Assembly (NCBI GenBank): GCA_023957775.1
Contig: JAMLGR010000004.1
Location: 62,001 to 126,000, forward strand
Direction of reading: 5' to 3'
From: Fimbriimonadaceae bacterium
GTDB lineage: Bacteria; Armatimonadota; Fimbriimonadia; Fimbriimonadales; Fimbriimonadaceae
DNA length: 64,000 nucleotides
Shown here piece by piece: positions 42,067 through 51,167 of this stretch. The notes beneath the pieces were generated by a model that worked only from the letters and a program-made list of their open reading frames with translations, was not told the DNA's origin and ran no database searches. Position numbers and translations under genes: made by a program. The stretch's first letter is position 1; every line of letters starts with the position of its first letter.

Positions 42067-44136
42067 ATGGCAAACGCACAGCAGGTTCTCCAGCGGGCGC
42101 GCTCGCTGGCCGAGCAGTACCGTCACGACGAGGCAGAGCGCCTGATCGTCAAGCTGCTGTCCGAGGAGCCCTCGAACCCCGACGCGAGCGCCGAACTCGG
42201 CATCCTCTACACGTTTACTCAGCGCGAGATCGAAGCCGTCGACCTCCTTCATCGGGCTTCGGGTGCCGAACGGTTTTCCGAACTCGCCCAATCGTTGACC
42301 GATCACTTTCACTGCCGCGCCCTGATGGCCAAGAAGCTGGGCATCGACGATCCTCTTGGCAAGAAAGCTATGGAGTCGGTCCGAGCCCTTGCGGGACTCG
42401 AGCCCGGCAACGTGGGAATCCGGCTCTCGGCGTGCTTGATCGTCCGCAACGAGGAAGCCCACCTCGAGCGCTGCCTTGCGAGCGTGCGTCGGATCGCCGA
42501 CGAGATCGTCGTGGTGGACACGGGGTCCACCGACGGAACGGTCGCCATCGCCGAGCGGTTCGGGGCGACGATCGGGCACTTCGACTGGGTCGACGACTTC
42601 TCCGCGGCGCGCAACGAATCGCTGCGCCTCGCCACGGGCGACTGGGCCCTTTGGATCGATGCCGACGAGGAGCTGGACGCATCCAGCGAGAACGGCGTTC
42701 GCGAAGCGCTGATGCGGCCGCAGTTCGGCGGCTTCTACGTACAGATTCACAACCTCCTCGACGAGAGCGGGGACGCGAACCAGTACGTCCACGTCCCGGT
42801 TCGGCTGTTCAAACGGTGCGACTCGGTTCGGTTCGAAGGCCGGGTGCACGAGCAGATCACTCCGTCGCTGAAGGCGCTGGGACTCCCCAACGCGACGCTC
42901 GAGAGCGTCAAGATCCGGCACTACGGCTACCGCCCGTCGGACATGGCGTCCAAGGACAAGATCCAGCGGACGGTGTCCCTGATCGAGAAGGAGCTGGAGG
43001 AGCGGCCCGACGACCCGTTCCAGCTCTTCAACCTCGCCAACGCCCAGATCGTCGCCCGGGACTACGCGTCGGCGGCCGCGGCGGCCGGGGCCGCGGTCCG
43101 GCACCTCGAGCGAGAGAGCGGCTATGGGAGCCAGGTTTACCAGATCCTCGCCGCGAGCCTGATCGAACTGGGGCGCTACGACGAGGCCCTGGCGGCTTGC
43201 GACGAGTGCGACGAGCGCGGCTTCGCCAGCGTGCTGTCCCAGTTCGAACGAGCACACGCCCTCCAGCGGATGAACCGCGACGAGGATGCGCTCGCTGCGA
43301 TCGACCGATGTCTGGCCATGGAGTGGCCGCTCGAGCTTACGGGCGACTACGGCATCAAGACGCACAAGCGCCAGTTGTTGAAGGGCCAGATCATCGCCCA
43401 ACTCGGACGCTTCACCGAAGCGGTCGAGCTCTTCGACTTCGCCCTTGCCCACGACCCCGCGAACACGGTTGCGCTCTACTCCAAAGCCGCCACCCTCGAC
43501 GCGATGGGGCAACCCATCGAAGCGCTCAAGGTGTTCGAGGCCGGCTTCGGCGATCCCTTCATGGGGCCCGCCAACAAGAAGGGTGCGGCGCGCGTGTACC
43601 AACGGCTCGGCCAGCTCGACGTCGCGTGCCAACTCTTCGAAGAGGCGTGGCGCGGACGCCCGATGGACCACGGCTTCTGGGTGCACTGGGTCCAGTGCGC
43701 GGAAGCCGCCGGGGACATGCCGGCGGTCGTGCGGGCCTACGAAGCGTACAACGAGCGGGCCGAGCTCAGCGCCGACATGCTCGTGAACTGGGGACGCGCC
43801 CTCGCCACGTGCGGGGACCATGAGAAGGGGCTGAACTGCTTCACCGAAGCGCTCAAACGCGATCCCACGAACGCGAACGCCTACTTCAACTGCGGCGACC
43901 TCCTCTACCAGCTCGGCCACTTCGCCGACGCCGCCCACCTGTACGAGTCAGGCCTGCGGCACGCACCGCTCAACGCCGACGGATGGTTCGTGCTCGGCAA
44001 CAGCCTCGCCCAGATGGGATTGGGCCAAGGCGCCCAAACCGCCTACCGGCAAGCGCTGAACATCAACGCCAAGCACGCCGGCGCGCAAGCGAACCTCGCC
44101 CTGGTCGAAGAAGGAATGAAGGAGCAAGCCGCTTAG
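42067..44136 (+). CDS. Glycosyltransferase family 2 fused to TPR repeats
   Basis: 689 residues. N-terminal helical TPR-like region (residues 1-115); GT2 domain with LSACLIVRNEEAHLERCLASV, VVVDTGSTDGTVAIAERFGA and the metal-binding WALWIDADEELD; then RLFKRCDSVRFEGRVHEQI, and a long C-terminal TPR array (for example PFQLFNLANAQIVARDYASA, ANAYFNCGDLLYQLGHFADA). This SunS/TPR-GT2 architecture is often linked to protein or peptide glycosylation. The acceptor is unknown; the nearby YjfB-like motility protein is only a hint. RBS GGGAGAG precedes the ATG. Confidence 0.88.
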   Translation: MANAQQVLQRARSLAEQYRHDEAERLIVKLLSEEPSNPDASAELGILYTFTQREIEAVDLLHRASGAERFSELAQSLTDHFHCRALMAKKLGIDDPLGKKAMESVRALAGLEPGNVGIRLSACLIVRNEEAHLERCLASVRRIADEIVVVDTGSTDGTVAIAERFGATIGHFDWVDDFSAARNESLRLATGDWALWIDADEELDASSENGVREALMRPQFGGFYVQIHNLLDESGDANQYVHVPVRLFKRCDSVRFEGRVHEQITPSLKALGLPNATLESVKIRHYGYRPSDMASKDKIQRTVSLIEKELEERPDDPFQLFNLANAQIVARDYASAAAAAGAAVRHLERESGYGSQVYQILAASLIELGRYDEALAACDECDERGFASVLSQFERAHALQRMNRDEDALAAIDRCLAMEWPLELTGDYGIKTHKRQLLKGQIIAQLGRFTEAVELFDFALAHDPANTVALYSKAATLDAMGQPIEALKVFEAGFGDPFMGPANKKGAARVYQRLGQLDVACQLFEEAWRGRPMDHGFWVHWVQCAEAAGDMPAVVRAYEAYNERAELSADMLVNWGRALATCGDHEKGLNCFTEALKRDPTNANAYFNCGDLLYQLGHFADAAHLYESGLRHAPLNADGWFVLGNSLAQMGLGQGAQTAYRQALNINAKHAGAQANLALVEEGMKEQAA

Positions 44137-44192
44137 GGTCGTGGATCGTTGATCGTTTGTCGAAGGACCAAGGACCAAGGACCAAGAACCAG
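44137..44192. repeat. GATCGTT-type and AAGGACC heptamer arrays
   Basis: TCGTGGA, TCGTTGA, TCGTTTG units (44137-44160) are followed by AAGGACC x3 (44162-44190). They fill the gap between the GT2-TPR gene and the convergent START-domain gene. Confidence 0.85.
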
Positions 44193-44194
44193 GC

Positions 44195-44635
44195 CTAACC
44201 CTCCGCTCTTGCCTTGATCGCGGCTTGCAGGTTCTCCAGGTTCTTGGTGACGATGCCGTGGATCACCTTCTTGATCAGCGCGCCGACCGTGGGGACGTTG
44301 TACTCGTACTCGACCACGCTGTCGAATCGCGTGCCGCCGTTCTCTTCGGCGAACTGCCAGTAGCCCTCCATCTTGTCGTAGTCCCCTGAAAGCTGGCGGA
44401 AGACGCACCGGTGGGCGCCGTCGTCCCACACGTCCTCCTGCCGCCAGCGGACCTTGAGCATGAACTGCGGAATCAGTCCGACCCAGTCGCTCACGATGCG
44501 CGAACCTTCCTCTTCCACGATTTCCAGGGACTTCACGTCCTTCATGAACTCGGGGAAGGCACGGTTGTCCTTGGCGATCGCGTACACTTTCGCCAGCGGC
44601 GCCTGGATCCACACGGTCGTTTCAACGGTGGGCAT
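44195..44635 (-). CDS. START/SRPBCC-fold (Coq10-like) protein
   Basis: 146 residues beginning VETTVWIQAPLAKVYAIAKDNRAFPEFMKDVKSLEIVEE, typical of the polyketide cyclase / coenzyme Q-binding Coq10 superfamily with a hydrophobic ligand cavity, and a long C-terminal helix (GALIKKVIHGIVTKNLENLQAAIKARA). The ligand is unknown. It is divergent from the dehydrogenase gene with only 21 bp between the start codons, so their promoters overlap each other's coding regions. Confidence 0.85.
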   Translation of the reverse strand: MPTVETTVWIQAPLAKVYAIAKDNRAFPEFMKDVKSLEIVEEEGSRIVSDWVGLIPQFMLKVRWRQEDVWDDGAHRCVFRQLSGDYDKMEGYWQFAEENGGTRFDSVVEYEYNVPTVGALIKKVIHGIVTKNLENLQAAIKARAEG

Positions 44636-44642
44636 GGGCCAC

Positions 44643-44648
44643 GTTTTA
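44643..44648 (-). promoter_or_regulatory. -10-like TAAAAC before the START-domain gene
   Basis: Minus-strand TAAAAC lies 7 nt before the ATG at 44635. With only 21 bp between divergent starts, a leaderless mRNA is the simplest reading. Confidence 0.45.
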
Positions 44649-44656
44649 CCCCCGGC

Positions 44657-45667
44657 ATGAGCGAATCACCCTCTGGCACGATGCGGGCTCTCATCCTCGA
44701 GCGCCCGGGTTGCATCGCTCTGCGCGAGATTCCCATTCCCGTTCCCGGGCCCGGCGAGCTGCTGATCCGCGTGCGCGCGGCCACGACGTGCGGGACCGAT
44801 CTGAAGGCCTTCGTGCGCGGCCATCCCCAGATTCCCATGCCCGGCGTTTTCGGGCACGAGTACAGCGGCGTGGTGGCTGTCGCGGGCAGTGGCGCGCGCT
44901 TCCGGGAGGGCGATGCCGTGATGGGGGTCCACTCGGCCCCCTGCCAGGCGTGTTCCTGGTGTCGACGCGGCCAAGAGAATCTGTGCGAGAGCATCATGGC
45001 CACCAAGGTGTTGGGCAGTTTCGCCGAATACCTGTTGATTCCCGAGCGCATCGCCCGCCTCAACGTGTTCTTGAAGCCCGAAGACCTTTCCTTCGAGCGG
45101 GCCAGCCTCTTGGAGCCCCTCTCGTGCGTTGCCGAGGGCGTGAACCACCTCGGTGTTGCCGGCGAGGGCCGCCAACGCGTCCTGGTGATCGGAGCGGGCG
45201 CGATCGGCCTGATGTTTGCGGCGGTGCTGCGGACGCACGAAGTCACCGTTGCGGGCCGCAATCCGAGCCGCCTCGCCGTCGCGCAACAGTTGGGAGCCCG
45301 GACGTCGTCCCTCCAGGCGTTGGAAGCGGACTGTTTCGACGTGGTGATCGAGTGCACGGGGAGCGTGGATGTGTGGGAGCGGGCCCCCGCCCATGCGCGC
45401 CGGGGCGGCCTGGTCGTACTGTTCGGCGGATGTCCTTCCGGCACGCGCGCCTCGTTCGACACGGCCCGGCTGCACTACGATCAGATCGCCCTGGTCTCGC
45501 CGTTCCACTTTGGGACCGCGTCGGTCCGTCGCGCCCGGGAGTGGCTCTTCGAGGCGCAAGACGCCTTCGGCCTGGTGCTCACCTCCGAGCGGCCCCTCGA
45601 CGACGGCCCCGAAGTGTTCGAGGGCCTGCGCGCCGGCCGGGACATCAAGGTGGTGCTGCGGCCGTGA
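44657..45667 (+). CDS. Zinc-type medium-chain alcohol/sugar dehydrogenase
   Basis: 336 residues. Catalytic zinc ligands: ATTCGTDLKAF, GHEYSGVV and LLEPLSCVAEG (the Glu replacing the usual third Cys); structural zinc Cys in PCQACSWCRRGQENLC; Rossmann dinucleotide motif VIGAGAIGLMFAAV. It is close to threonine-, sorbitol- or glucitol-type dehydrogenases. The substrate is unknown. Followed by a second dehydrogenase with a GTGA overlap; start at ATG 44657. Confidence 0.88.
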   Translation: MSESPSGTMRALILERPGCIALREIPIPVPGPGELLIRVRAATTCGTDLKAFVRGHPQIPMPGVFGHEYSGVVAVAGSGARFREGDAVMGVHSAPCQACSWCRRGQENLCESIMATKVLGSFAEYLLIPERIARLNVFLKPEDLSFERASLLEPLSCVAEGVNHLGVAGEGRQRVLVIGAGAIGLMFAAVLRTHEVTVAGRNPSRLAVAQQLGARTSSLQALEADCFDVVIECTGSVDVWERAPAHARRGGLVVLFGGCPSGTRASFDTARLHYDQIALVSPFHFGTASVRRAREWLFEAQDAFGLVLTSERPLDDGPEVFEGLRAGRDIKVVLRP

Positions 45668-46620
45668 ACGTGGCCCTCTACGAGAAGGGAACGGGCCTGC
45701 GCATCGCTCCGTGGGACGACCCGACGGTTCCGGCGGGCGGCTTGCTGGTTCACACGGAGGCGTGCGGCCTCTGCTCCGGGGAGTTGATGGAGTGGTACAT
45801 GGACGCCAAGGCCCCCCACGTGTTGGGACACGAGGTTGCGGGGATCGTGCAAGAGAGCGACGACGCGCGGTTCCCGGTCGGATCCCGCGTGTTTCCGCAC
45901 CACCACGCCCCGTGCGGGGTGTGCGACGTGTGCCGGGCTGGACACCCGGTGCACTGCCCGCAGTGGAAGGCCACGCGTCTCGACCCGGGCGGCATGGCCG
46001 ACCGGTTCGCCGTGGCTGCGTCCAACCTGAACGACACTCTCGTCGTCGACGATCTGCGGGCGATCGATGCGGCGCTGATCGAGCCCCTCGCATGCGTGGC
46101 CAAGTCCCTTCGTCGCGCCCGCGTGAGAGAGGGCGACCAGGTCGCGGTCGTGGGGCTCGGCGTCATGGGGCTGATGCATGCCCACTGGGCGCCTGGCGCG
46201 GTGGGTTACGACGTGAACCCCGCCCGGGTGGCCTGGGCCGGCGGAATCGGCCTGGACGCGCGCCCCGCCGAGCATCCCGAACCGGCGGACGTGGTGGTCG
46301 TGTGTCCGGGAAGCGAGGACGCGCTCCGATTCGCGGCGGCGATCGCCCGCCCGGGTGCTCGGATCGTCCTCTTTGCGCCGATGCCGCCCGGCGAGGAGGC
46401 CCGGGTTCCGCTGAACCGCCTGTACTTCCAGGACGTCGAACTAGTGAGCAGCTACTCGTGCGGACCCGAAGATTCGATCAGTGCCGCAAGGGCTCTGCGC
46501 CAAGGAGTCGTCCGAGCAGAACAGGTGGTGAGTCACTTCATCGGAATAAACGAACTCCCCGGCGCGTATGGAGCGATGAAGCGCGGAGAAATCCTCAAAC
46601 CCATGGTGGTGTTTACTTGA
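45664..46620 (+). CDS. Second zinc-type medium-chain dehydrogenase
   Basis: 318 residues, a divergent paralogue of the preceding gene: TEACGLCSGELMEWY, GHEVAGIV, LIEPLACVAKS, structural Cys in HHAPCGVCDVCRAGHPVHC, and VVGLGVMGLMHAH. The GTG at 45664 overlaps the previous stop and its stop overlaps the TTG of the cupin gene. Two adjacent dehydrogenases with a cupin suggest a sugar or polyol oxidation module, or heterodimer subunits. Confidence 0.86.
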   Translation: MNVALYEKGTGLRIAPWDDPTVPAGGLLVHTEACGLCSGELMEWYMDAKAPHVLGHEVAGIVQESDDARFPVGSRVFPHHHAPCGVCDVCRAGHPVHCPQWKATRLDPGGMADRFAVAASNLNDTLVVDDLRAIDAALIEPLACVAKSLRRARVREGDQVAVVGLGVMGLMHAHWAPGAVGYDVNPARVAWAGGIGLDARPAEHPEPADVVVVCPGSEDALRFAAAIARPGARIVLFAPMPPGEEARVPLNRLYFQDVELVSSYSCGPEDSISAARALRQGVVRAEQVVSHFIGINELPGAYGAMKRGEILKPMVVFT

Positions 46621-47018
46621 TCAGAAAGTTCGAGCGGTGGGACTGGGACGGCGTCGCCGTCGACCAGTACAAGGACGAGCCCGGTACATGGGTGTCGGTC
46701 ACGCGCCGCTGCTTGGCTTCTTCCGATCGGATGGGATTCGAGATGCGCTACTTCGAACTTGGAGTCGGTGGGATGACCTCCTTCGAACGGCACGACCACG
46801 AGCATGCAGTGTTGGTCGTGCGGGGGCGCGGGCGCGTTCTCCTGGATGCGACGTGGCACGAGGTGGCACCCTTCGACGTGGTGCACGTGCCTTCCCGGAC
46901 GCCGCATCGGTTCGAGAACGCGGGGGACGAGCCTTTCGGCATCGTGTGCACGGTCGACCGTGTGCGCGATCGGCCCGAGCTTCTCGATGCCAGCGAGGTG
47001 GTCCATGCGCCCCGCTAA
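46617..47018 (+). CDS. Cupin-domain protein
   Basis: 133 residues from a TTG that overlaps the previous stop (TTGA). Cupin motif 1 is FERHDHEHAVLVVRGRGRV and motif 2 PFDVVHVPSRTPHRFENAGDEP; the metal-binding His pair and Glu are present. Role unknown, probably isomerase-like or sensor in the sugar module formed with the two dehydrogenases. It overlaps the protease gene by 14 bp. Confidence 0.85.
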   Translation: MIRKFERWDWDGVAVDQYKDEPGTWVSVTRRCLASSDRMGFEMRYFELGVGGMTSFERHDHEHAVLVVRGRGRVLLDATWHEVAPFDVVHVPSRTPHRFENAGDEPFGIVCTVDRVRDRPELLDASEVVHAPR

Positions 47019-48207
47019 CTGGTTGGCGGCCGTCGGTCTGCTTCTGTTCACGTCCCTCCCGCTGGTCTGCGGCGCCCAGGAGAAGGCCCTGGACCCGCCT
47101 GCGCCGCCGCTCTCCAAGCAGGAGCAGCAGCACCAGGCGGACCTCCAGCGCGACATACAGATCGGAGAGAAGGCCAAGGTCGAGGTCGAGAAGGAGTACA
47201 AGCTCAGCAAGAACAGGGAGTACATCGAGCGGGTCCAGCGCGTGGGTGGCCAGATTGCGGCGATCGCAAAGGTCCTTCGCGTGGAGACGCTGTGGGGCGA
47301 CGACCGGCTCAACACGTTCAATTACGAATTCAGGGTCCTCGAAGGCGACGATGTCAACGCGTTCTCGCTCCCCGGCGGGTTCATCTACGTCTACGAAGGG
47401 TTCATGAAGTACATCGAGAGCGACGACGAGCTGGCGGGGGTCATGGCCCACGAAGTCTCCCACGCGTCGATGCGGCATCTCGCCACTTTGGAGAAGGAGT
47501 CCCAAAGGCTCCAAACGGTCTCTTTGCCTCTCCTTCTCGTGGCGATTCTCGGCGGCGGCAGCTCGGGCTCCGACGCGCTGGTGCTGAACCAGTTGATCGG
47601 GTTGGCGGTGGGCAGCGGCTGGAGCGTGAAGGCCGAGCAGGCGGCGGACTACGGCGGCTTCCAGTACATCATGCACTCGCAATACAATCCTGTCGGCCTG
47701 CTCACGTTCATCGAACGCCTCGCCCGGGACGAGCGAAGCCAGCCGGCGCGGTTGGTGGACTGGGGCATCTTCCGAACGCACCCGCCCAGCCGAGAGCGCG
47801 CGGAGGCGCTCATGGGGTGGCTGCGCGACAACCACATTCCCATCCGCCGCAGCCAGGTCACCACGACGTTCAGCACCAAGGTCGTGCCCTCCGAGGGCGG
47901 CGGAGGCGGCGTGGACGTGCAGTTCGGCGGCAAGCCCTTGTTCACGTTCGGCGGGGACAGCGCCTTGCAGCGGGCCGATGCCGCGTCGGCGAGCTTGAAC
48001 GCGTTCTTCGACAACGTGCCCGAGCTTTTCGAAGTGCGGACGATGTCCGACGGAATGATCGAGGGCCAGGGCAAGTTCCTCTTCCGCGTCACCGCCGAAG
48101 ACGCCGCGCTGGCGAAGATGAGCGTCTCCCAACTGGTGGACGACACCGAGCAGAGGATCAAACGCGCGCTCTATATGATCTCGTTCCGGATCTGGGACGG
48201 ACGGTAG
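47005..48207 (+). CDS. M48-family metalloprotease, secreted
   Basis: 400 residues. Signal peptide (MRPANWLAAVGLLLFTSLPLVCGAQ), then the M48 domain with FSLPGGFIYVYEGFMKY, HEVSH (HExxH) in MAHEVSHASMRHL, and WSVKAEQAADYGG providing the third zinc ligand Glu. The C-terminal 110 residues are beta-rich, not TPR. It is a BepA/YfgC-like periplasmic protease in fold, and a quality-control role is inferred. The ATG at 47005 lies 14 bp before the cupin stop. Confidence 0.9.
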   Translation: MRPANWLAAVGLLLFTSLPLVCGAQEKALDPPAPPLSKQEQQHQADLQRDIQIGEKAKVEVEKEYKLSKNREYIERVQRVGGQIAAIAKVLRVETLWGDDRLNTFNYEFRVLEGDDVNAFSLPGGFIYVYEGFMKYIESDDELAGVMAHEVSHASMRHLATLEKESQRLQTVSLPLLLVAILGGGSSGSDALVLNQLIGLAVGSGWSVKAEQAADYGGFQYIMHSQYNPVGLLTFIERLARDERSQPARLVDWGIFRTHPPSRERAEALMGWLRDNHIPIRRSQVTTTFSTKVVPSEGGGGGVDVQFGGKPLFTFGGDSALQRADAASASLNAFFDNVPELFEVRTMSDGMIEGQGKFLFRVTAEDAALAKMSVSQLVDDTEQRIKRALYMISFRIWDGR

Positions 48208-48209
48208 GG

Positions 48210-48240
48210 TTGGTCCTTCGTTCTTGGTCCTTGGTCCGTG
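48210..48240. repeat. CCTTGGT heptamer array
   Basis: Four units (GGTCCTT, CGTTCTT, GGTCCTT, GGTCCGT) lie between the protease and the ceramidase-like gene, the same family as 22884-22962 and 44162-44190. Confidence 0.8.
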
Positions 48241-48244
48241 GCTG

Positions 48245-48250
48245 CATACT
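48245..48250 (+). promoter_or_regulatory. -10-like CATACT before the ceramidase-like gene
   Basis: CATACT is 6 nt before the ATG at 48257, the same element and spacing as at priA. Leaderless candidate. Confidence 0.45.
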
Positions 48251-48256
48251 TGGGCC

Positions 48257-49486
48257 ATGCTAGCGATCGTGGCGGCCGTGGCCCTGGGTGGTCCCCTGCT
48301 GACGGTTTCGACCGCCGTCGCGGATCTCACGCCGCCGGAGCCGCTTCCGTTGGGCGGCTACACCGAGCGGGCGGACAAACTGCTCGAGCCCGGTGGAGAA
48401 CCCCTCGCCGCGCGCGTGATCGTGTGGAAACAGGGAGCGATGCGCGTGGCCATGGTTTCGGCCGACATGCTCACGATCCCCGAAAGCTTGGCGCGCGAAG
48501 TGCGCGGGAAGATCCCGGGCGACGTGAAGCTGTTTCTGGTCGCGACGCACACGCACAGTGCGCCGGACAGCCAGATGCTGAACGACCGGATGACGTTCAA
48601 GATTCCCGGCATCGCCAACTACAAGCGGCGGTGGCTTGATTGGTACGCGGAGCGGATCGCGTCGGGCGTTCGCCAAGCCTTGGCGTCATCGGGCACGCCC
48701 GCCGCCGCCGTGGACGTTTGGGAACGGCACGTCGAGGCGAACCGGCCGCGGCGGGCCGGGGGGTGGTCCGACTCGATGCTGACGCTGGTCGGCGGCACCG
48801 GTGGGAAGGGGATGCCGCGCTGGTTCGCCCACTATGCGGCCCACGCGGTGGTTTACGGCGCGGACAACCTGCAGACCCATCCCGACTTTCCGACCCCCCT
48901 TCTGCGTCGGCTCGGGGCGTTCGCGTTCTTTCCCGGAGCGATCGGCGACGTCTCGCCGCGGGCCGACGGCCCGGACGCGCCACAGCGCATGGCGGATTTC
49001 CTGTCGCGTTTCCAAGGCGGGGAGCCGGTCCCTCGGGTCGTCGCCCAGGGGGAGGATCCCCTGGTCTGGACGTCGGAGCCCATCGCGCTGGACGCGCCGG
49101 CGCCTCACCCCGACTTCGCCAAAGCGTACGGCGTTCCCGACGCGATCGCTCAGCTCGTGGTGAAGCAGTTCGCCCCGAAAGAAGCGGAGGTCCGGGCGTT
49201 TCGAATAGGCAAATTGGCGATCGTCGGCATTCCCGGCGAGCCCACGGGGGCGGTGGGACGCTCCATTCGCGACGCGGGGCGTCGGTTCGGTTTCGACCCG
49301 GTCCTGGTGGTCAGCCACGTCGATGGCTGGATCGGGTACATCCTCGAGCCGGACGACTACCGCCGGGGCGGGTACGAGGCGACGCTCTCCTTCAACGGGC
49401 CCGACACGGGGACCCGCGTCGAAGCGGCCTCGGAGCGCGCCCTGCGGCGGTTGGCACGCTCGGGGTTGTCCCTTCGGCGCCCCTGA
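48257..49486 (+). CDS. Neutral/alkaline ceramidase-like secreted hydrolase
   Basis: 409 residues. Signal peptide-like MLAIVAAVALGGPLLTVSTAVA, then PLPLGGYTERADKLLEPGGEPLAARVIVWKQGAMRVAMVSADML and FLVATHTHSAPDSQ, the zinc-binding HTHSxP motif of neutral ceramidases; AFAFFPGAIGDVSPR and HVDGWIGYILEPDDYRRGGYEATLS resemble later motifs. It is shorter than true ceramidases (about 650 residues) and lacks their C-terminal Ig-like domain. Hydrolysis of an amide- or ester-linked lipid is inferred. Confidence 0.8.
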   Translation: MLAIVAAVALGGPLLTVSTAVADLTPPEPLPLGGYTERADKLLEPGGEPLAARVIVWKQGAMRVAMVSADMLTIPESLAREVRGKIPGDVKLFLVATHTHSAPDSQMLNDRMTFKIPGIANYKRRWLDWYAERIASGVRQALASSGTPAAAVDVWERHVEANRPRRAGGWSDSMLTLVGGTGGKGMPRWFAHYAAHAVVYGADNLQTHPDFPTPLLRRLGAFAFFPGAIGDVSPRADGPDAPQRMADFLSRFQGGEPVPRVVAQGEDPLVWTSEPIALDAPAPHPDFAKAYGVPDAIAQLVVKQFAPKEAEVRAFRIGKLAIVGIPGEPTGAVGRSIRDAGRRFGFDPVLVVSHVDGWIGYILEPDDYRRGGYEATLSFNGPDTGTRVEAASERALRRLARSGLSLRRP

Positions 49487-49576
49487 GGCGCCCCGTGGCC
49501 CCCATGGCGTCCTTTGCGGTCTTTGCATGGGACCTTCGGGGAACAGGCCGGACCATCTGCTAATATGGCGGGAGCC

Positions 49577-51166
49577 ATGAGCTTCACCCTGCGGTTGTCT
49601 TCGGATGTCCTGAGCGTCGAGGCTGGGGCAACGGTGCCGCTCTCGATCGAAGTGGCGAACCGTTCCGAAGAGGCCGACCGTTACGAGATCGAGATCGAGG
49701 GGCTGGACCCGGAGTGGACGGCCGTTCCCGTCCCCGCCTTTGGAGTCGGATCGCTTGAGGAGCAATCCGAGAAGGTCTTCTTCAAGCCCCCGCGCGTCAG
49801 CGAGAGCCTTTCCGGCGACTATCCGTTCGTCGTGAAGGTGCGTTCGCTCTCCAGCGGCGAGTCGCGCACCGTGCAGGGCGTGCTGCAGATCAAGCCGTAT
49901 CACCACCTGAGCATGGAGTTGTCGCCCAAGAGGGGCTCGATCACGCCGTTCAGGAAGCAGACGGAGTTCCAGGCCGCGCTCATGAACCTCGGCAACACCG
50001 AGCACACGCTCCAACTCGTGGGCAACGACGTCGACGACGCGTGTGCGTTCGAGTTCGAGCAGGAGCAGGTCACCCTCGCTCCCGGCCAGCAGCGGACGGT
50101 CTCCGTGGTCCTCTCCTCCACGTCGAACCGCGTGTTGGCCAGCAGCAGGCTTTTCGGATTCACGATCGTCGCGAGGAGCATCGAAAGCTCCTCGGTGATG
50201 TGTTCGGCCCAGGCCCAACTGGAACAACGCCCCCTCCTGTCCCCGCTTGGGGCGATCTTCTTCGTCTTCGTCGCGACGCTCATCGCCCTGTGGGTGCTGC
50301 TCTTGCCGAAGGCCCCTTCGGTGGACTCCCTCACCCTGGATCGTCCCAGCGTGCTGACGGGAGAGCCGGTCACGATCCGCTGGAGCGCGTCCAACGCGAA
50401 GTACGTGAGGATCTCGGTGGCGGGCACCGCTTTGATCGACCACGGCAGTTTGGCGGGCCAGACCGTCTACACGCCGACCGCCCCCGGCACGGTGCTCGTC
50501 GAAGCGGTGGCCCTGCGCGACAACCGCCAATCGGCGCCGGTGAGCGCCGAACTGCAGGTGGGCGAGCCGGCCGTGGTCCCCGATCCGGAGATCCTCACGT
50601 TCAAGACGTCGGCGAGCACCGTCAATCTCGGCGAGCCGTTCGTGATCGAGTACAAGGTGAGTCCGTCCGTGGTGAAGGCGTACCTCGCTCCCACGGGCGA
50701 GGAGCTCAACCTCAAAGTGGGCTCTCGCGAACTCATCGCGACGCTTCCGGGCGAGCGCGAGTACACGCTCGTCGCCGAGAATGCAAACGGCAAGACAGCG
50801 CGCAAATCGCTCAAGCTCAACGTGGTCGAGGCTTCGCAGGCGAAGTTCGTCGTGTTCGACGTCGACCCCAAGGTCGTCGATCCCGCGGTGGGCAGGGTGA
50901 CCGTCACGTGGCAGTTCTCCAACGCCGTGCGCGCGGAGCTGAGCGACGGGACCCAAAAGATGGTCGTCGAGGCGTCGGAGGGGAGGCGCGACTACTTGAT
51001 CGACAAGGAGACGACCTTCACGCTGACGGGCTACGACGCGCAGGGGCTCACAACGACACGGTCGATCACGGTGAAGATGCTCGAGCCGCCTCCGCCGGAC
51101 ACGGGTTCGGTCTCCACGACGGGCGGGACGGGCGGCACGGGGTCCACGACAGGCGGTCGCCTCTAG
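49577..51166 (+). CDS. Membrane protein with tandem Ig-like beta-sandwich domains
   Basis: 529 residues. Two N-terminal beta-sandwich domains (VEAGATVPLSIEVANRSEEADRYEIEIEG; VTLAPGQQRTVSVVLSSTSNR), a single central membrane helix (LSPLGAIFFVFVATLIALWVLLLP, near residue 230), then three beta-sandwich repeats with S-V-L-T-G-E-P-V-T-I-R-W-S and V-N-L-G-E-P-F-V-I-E-Y patterns and a Gly/Thr-rich tail. There is no signal peptide, so the topology would be N-in/C-out. Role unknown; it could anchor or sense surface polymers. Start ATG 49577; ATG 49565 is possible. Confidence 0.75.
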   Translation: MSFTLRLSSDVLSVEAGATVPLSIEVANRSEEADRYEIEIEGLDPEWTAVPVPAFGVGSLEEQSEKVFFKPPRVSESLSGDYPFVVKVRSLSSGESRTVQGVLQIKPYHHLSMELSPKRGSITPFRKQTEFQAALMNLGNTEHTLQLVGNDVDDACAFEFEQEQVTLAPGQQRTVSVVLSSTSNRVLASSRLFGFTIVARSIESSSVMCSAQAQLEQRPLLSPLGAIFFVFVATLIALWVLLLPKAPSVDSLTLDRPSVLTGEPVTIRWSASNAKYVRISVAGTALIDHGSLAGQTVYTPTAPGTVLVEAVALRDNRQSAPVSAELQVGEPAVVPDPEILTFKTSASTVNLGEPFVIEYKVSPSVVKAYLAPTGEELNLKVGSRELIATLPGEREYTLVAENANGKTARKSLKLNVVEASQAKFVVFDVDPKVVDPAVGRVTVTWQFSNAVRAELSDGTQKMVVEASEGRRDYLIDKETTFTLTGYDAQGLTTTRSITVKMLEPPPPDTGSVSTTGGTGGTGSTTGGRL

Positions 51167-51167
51167 G

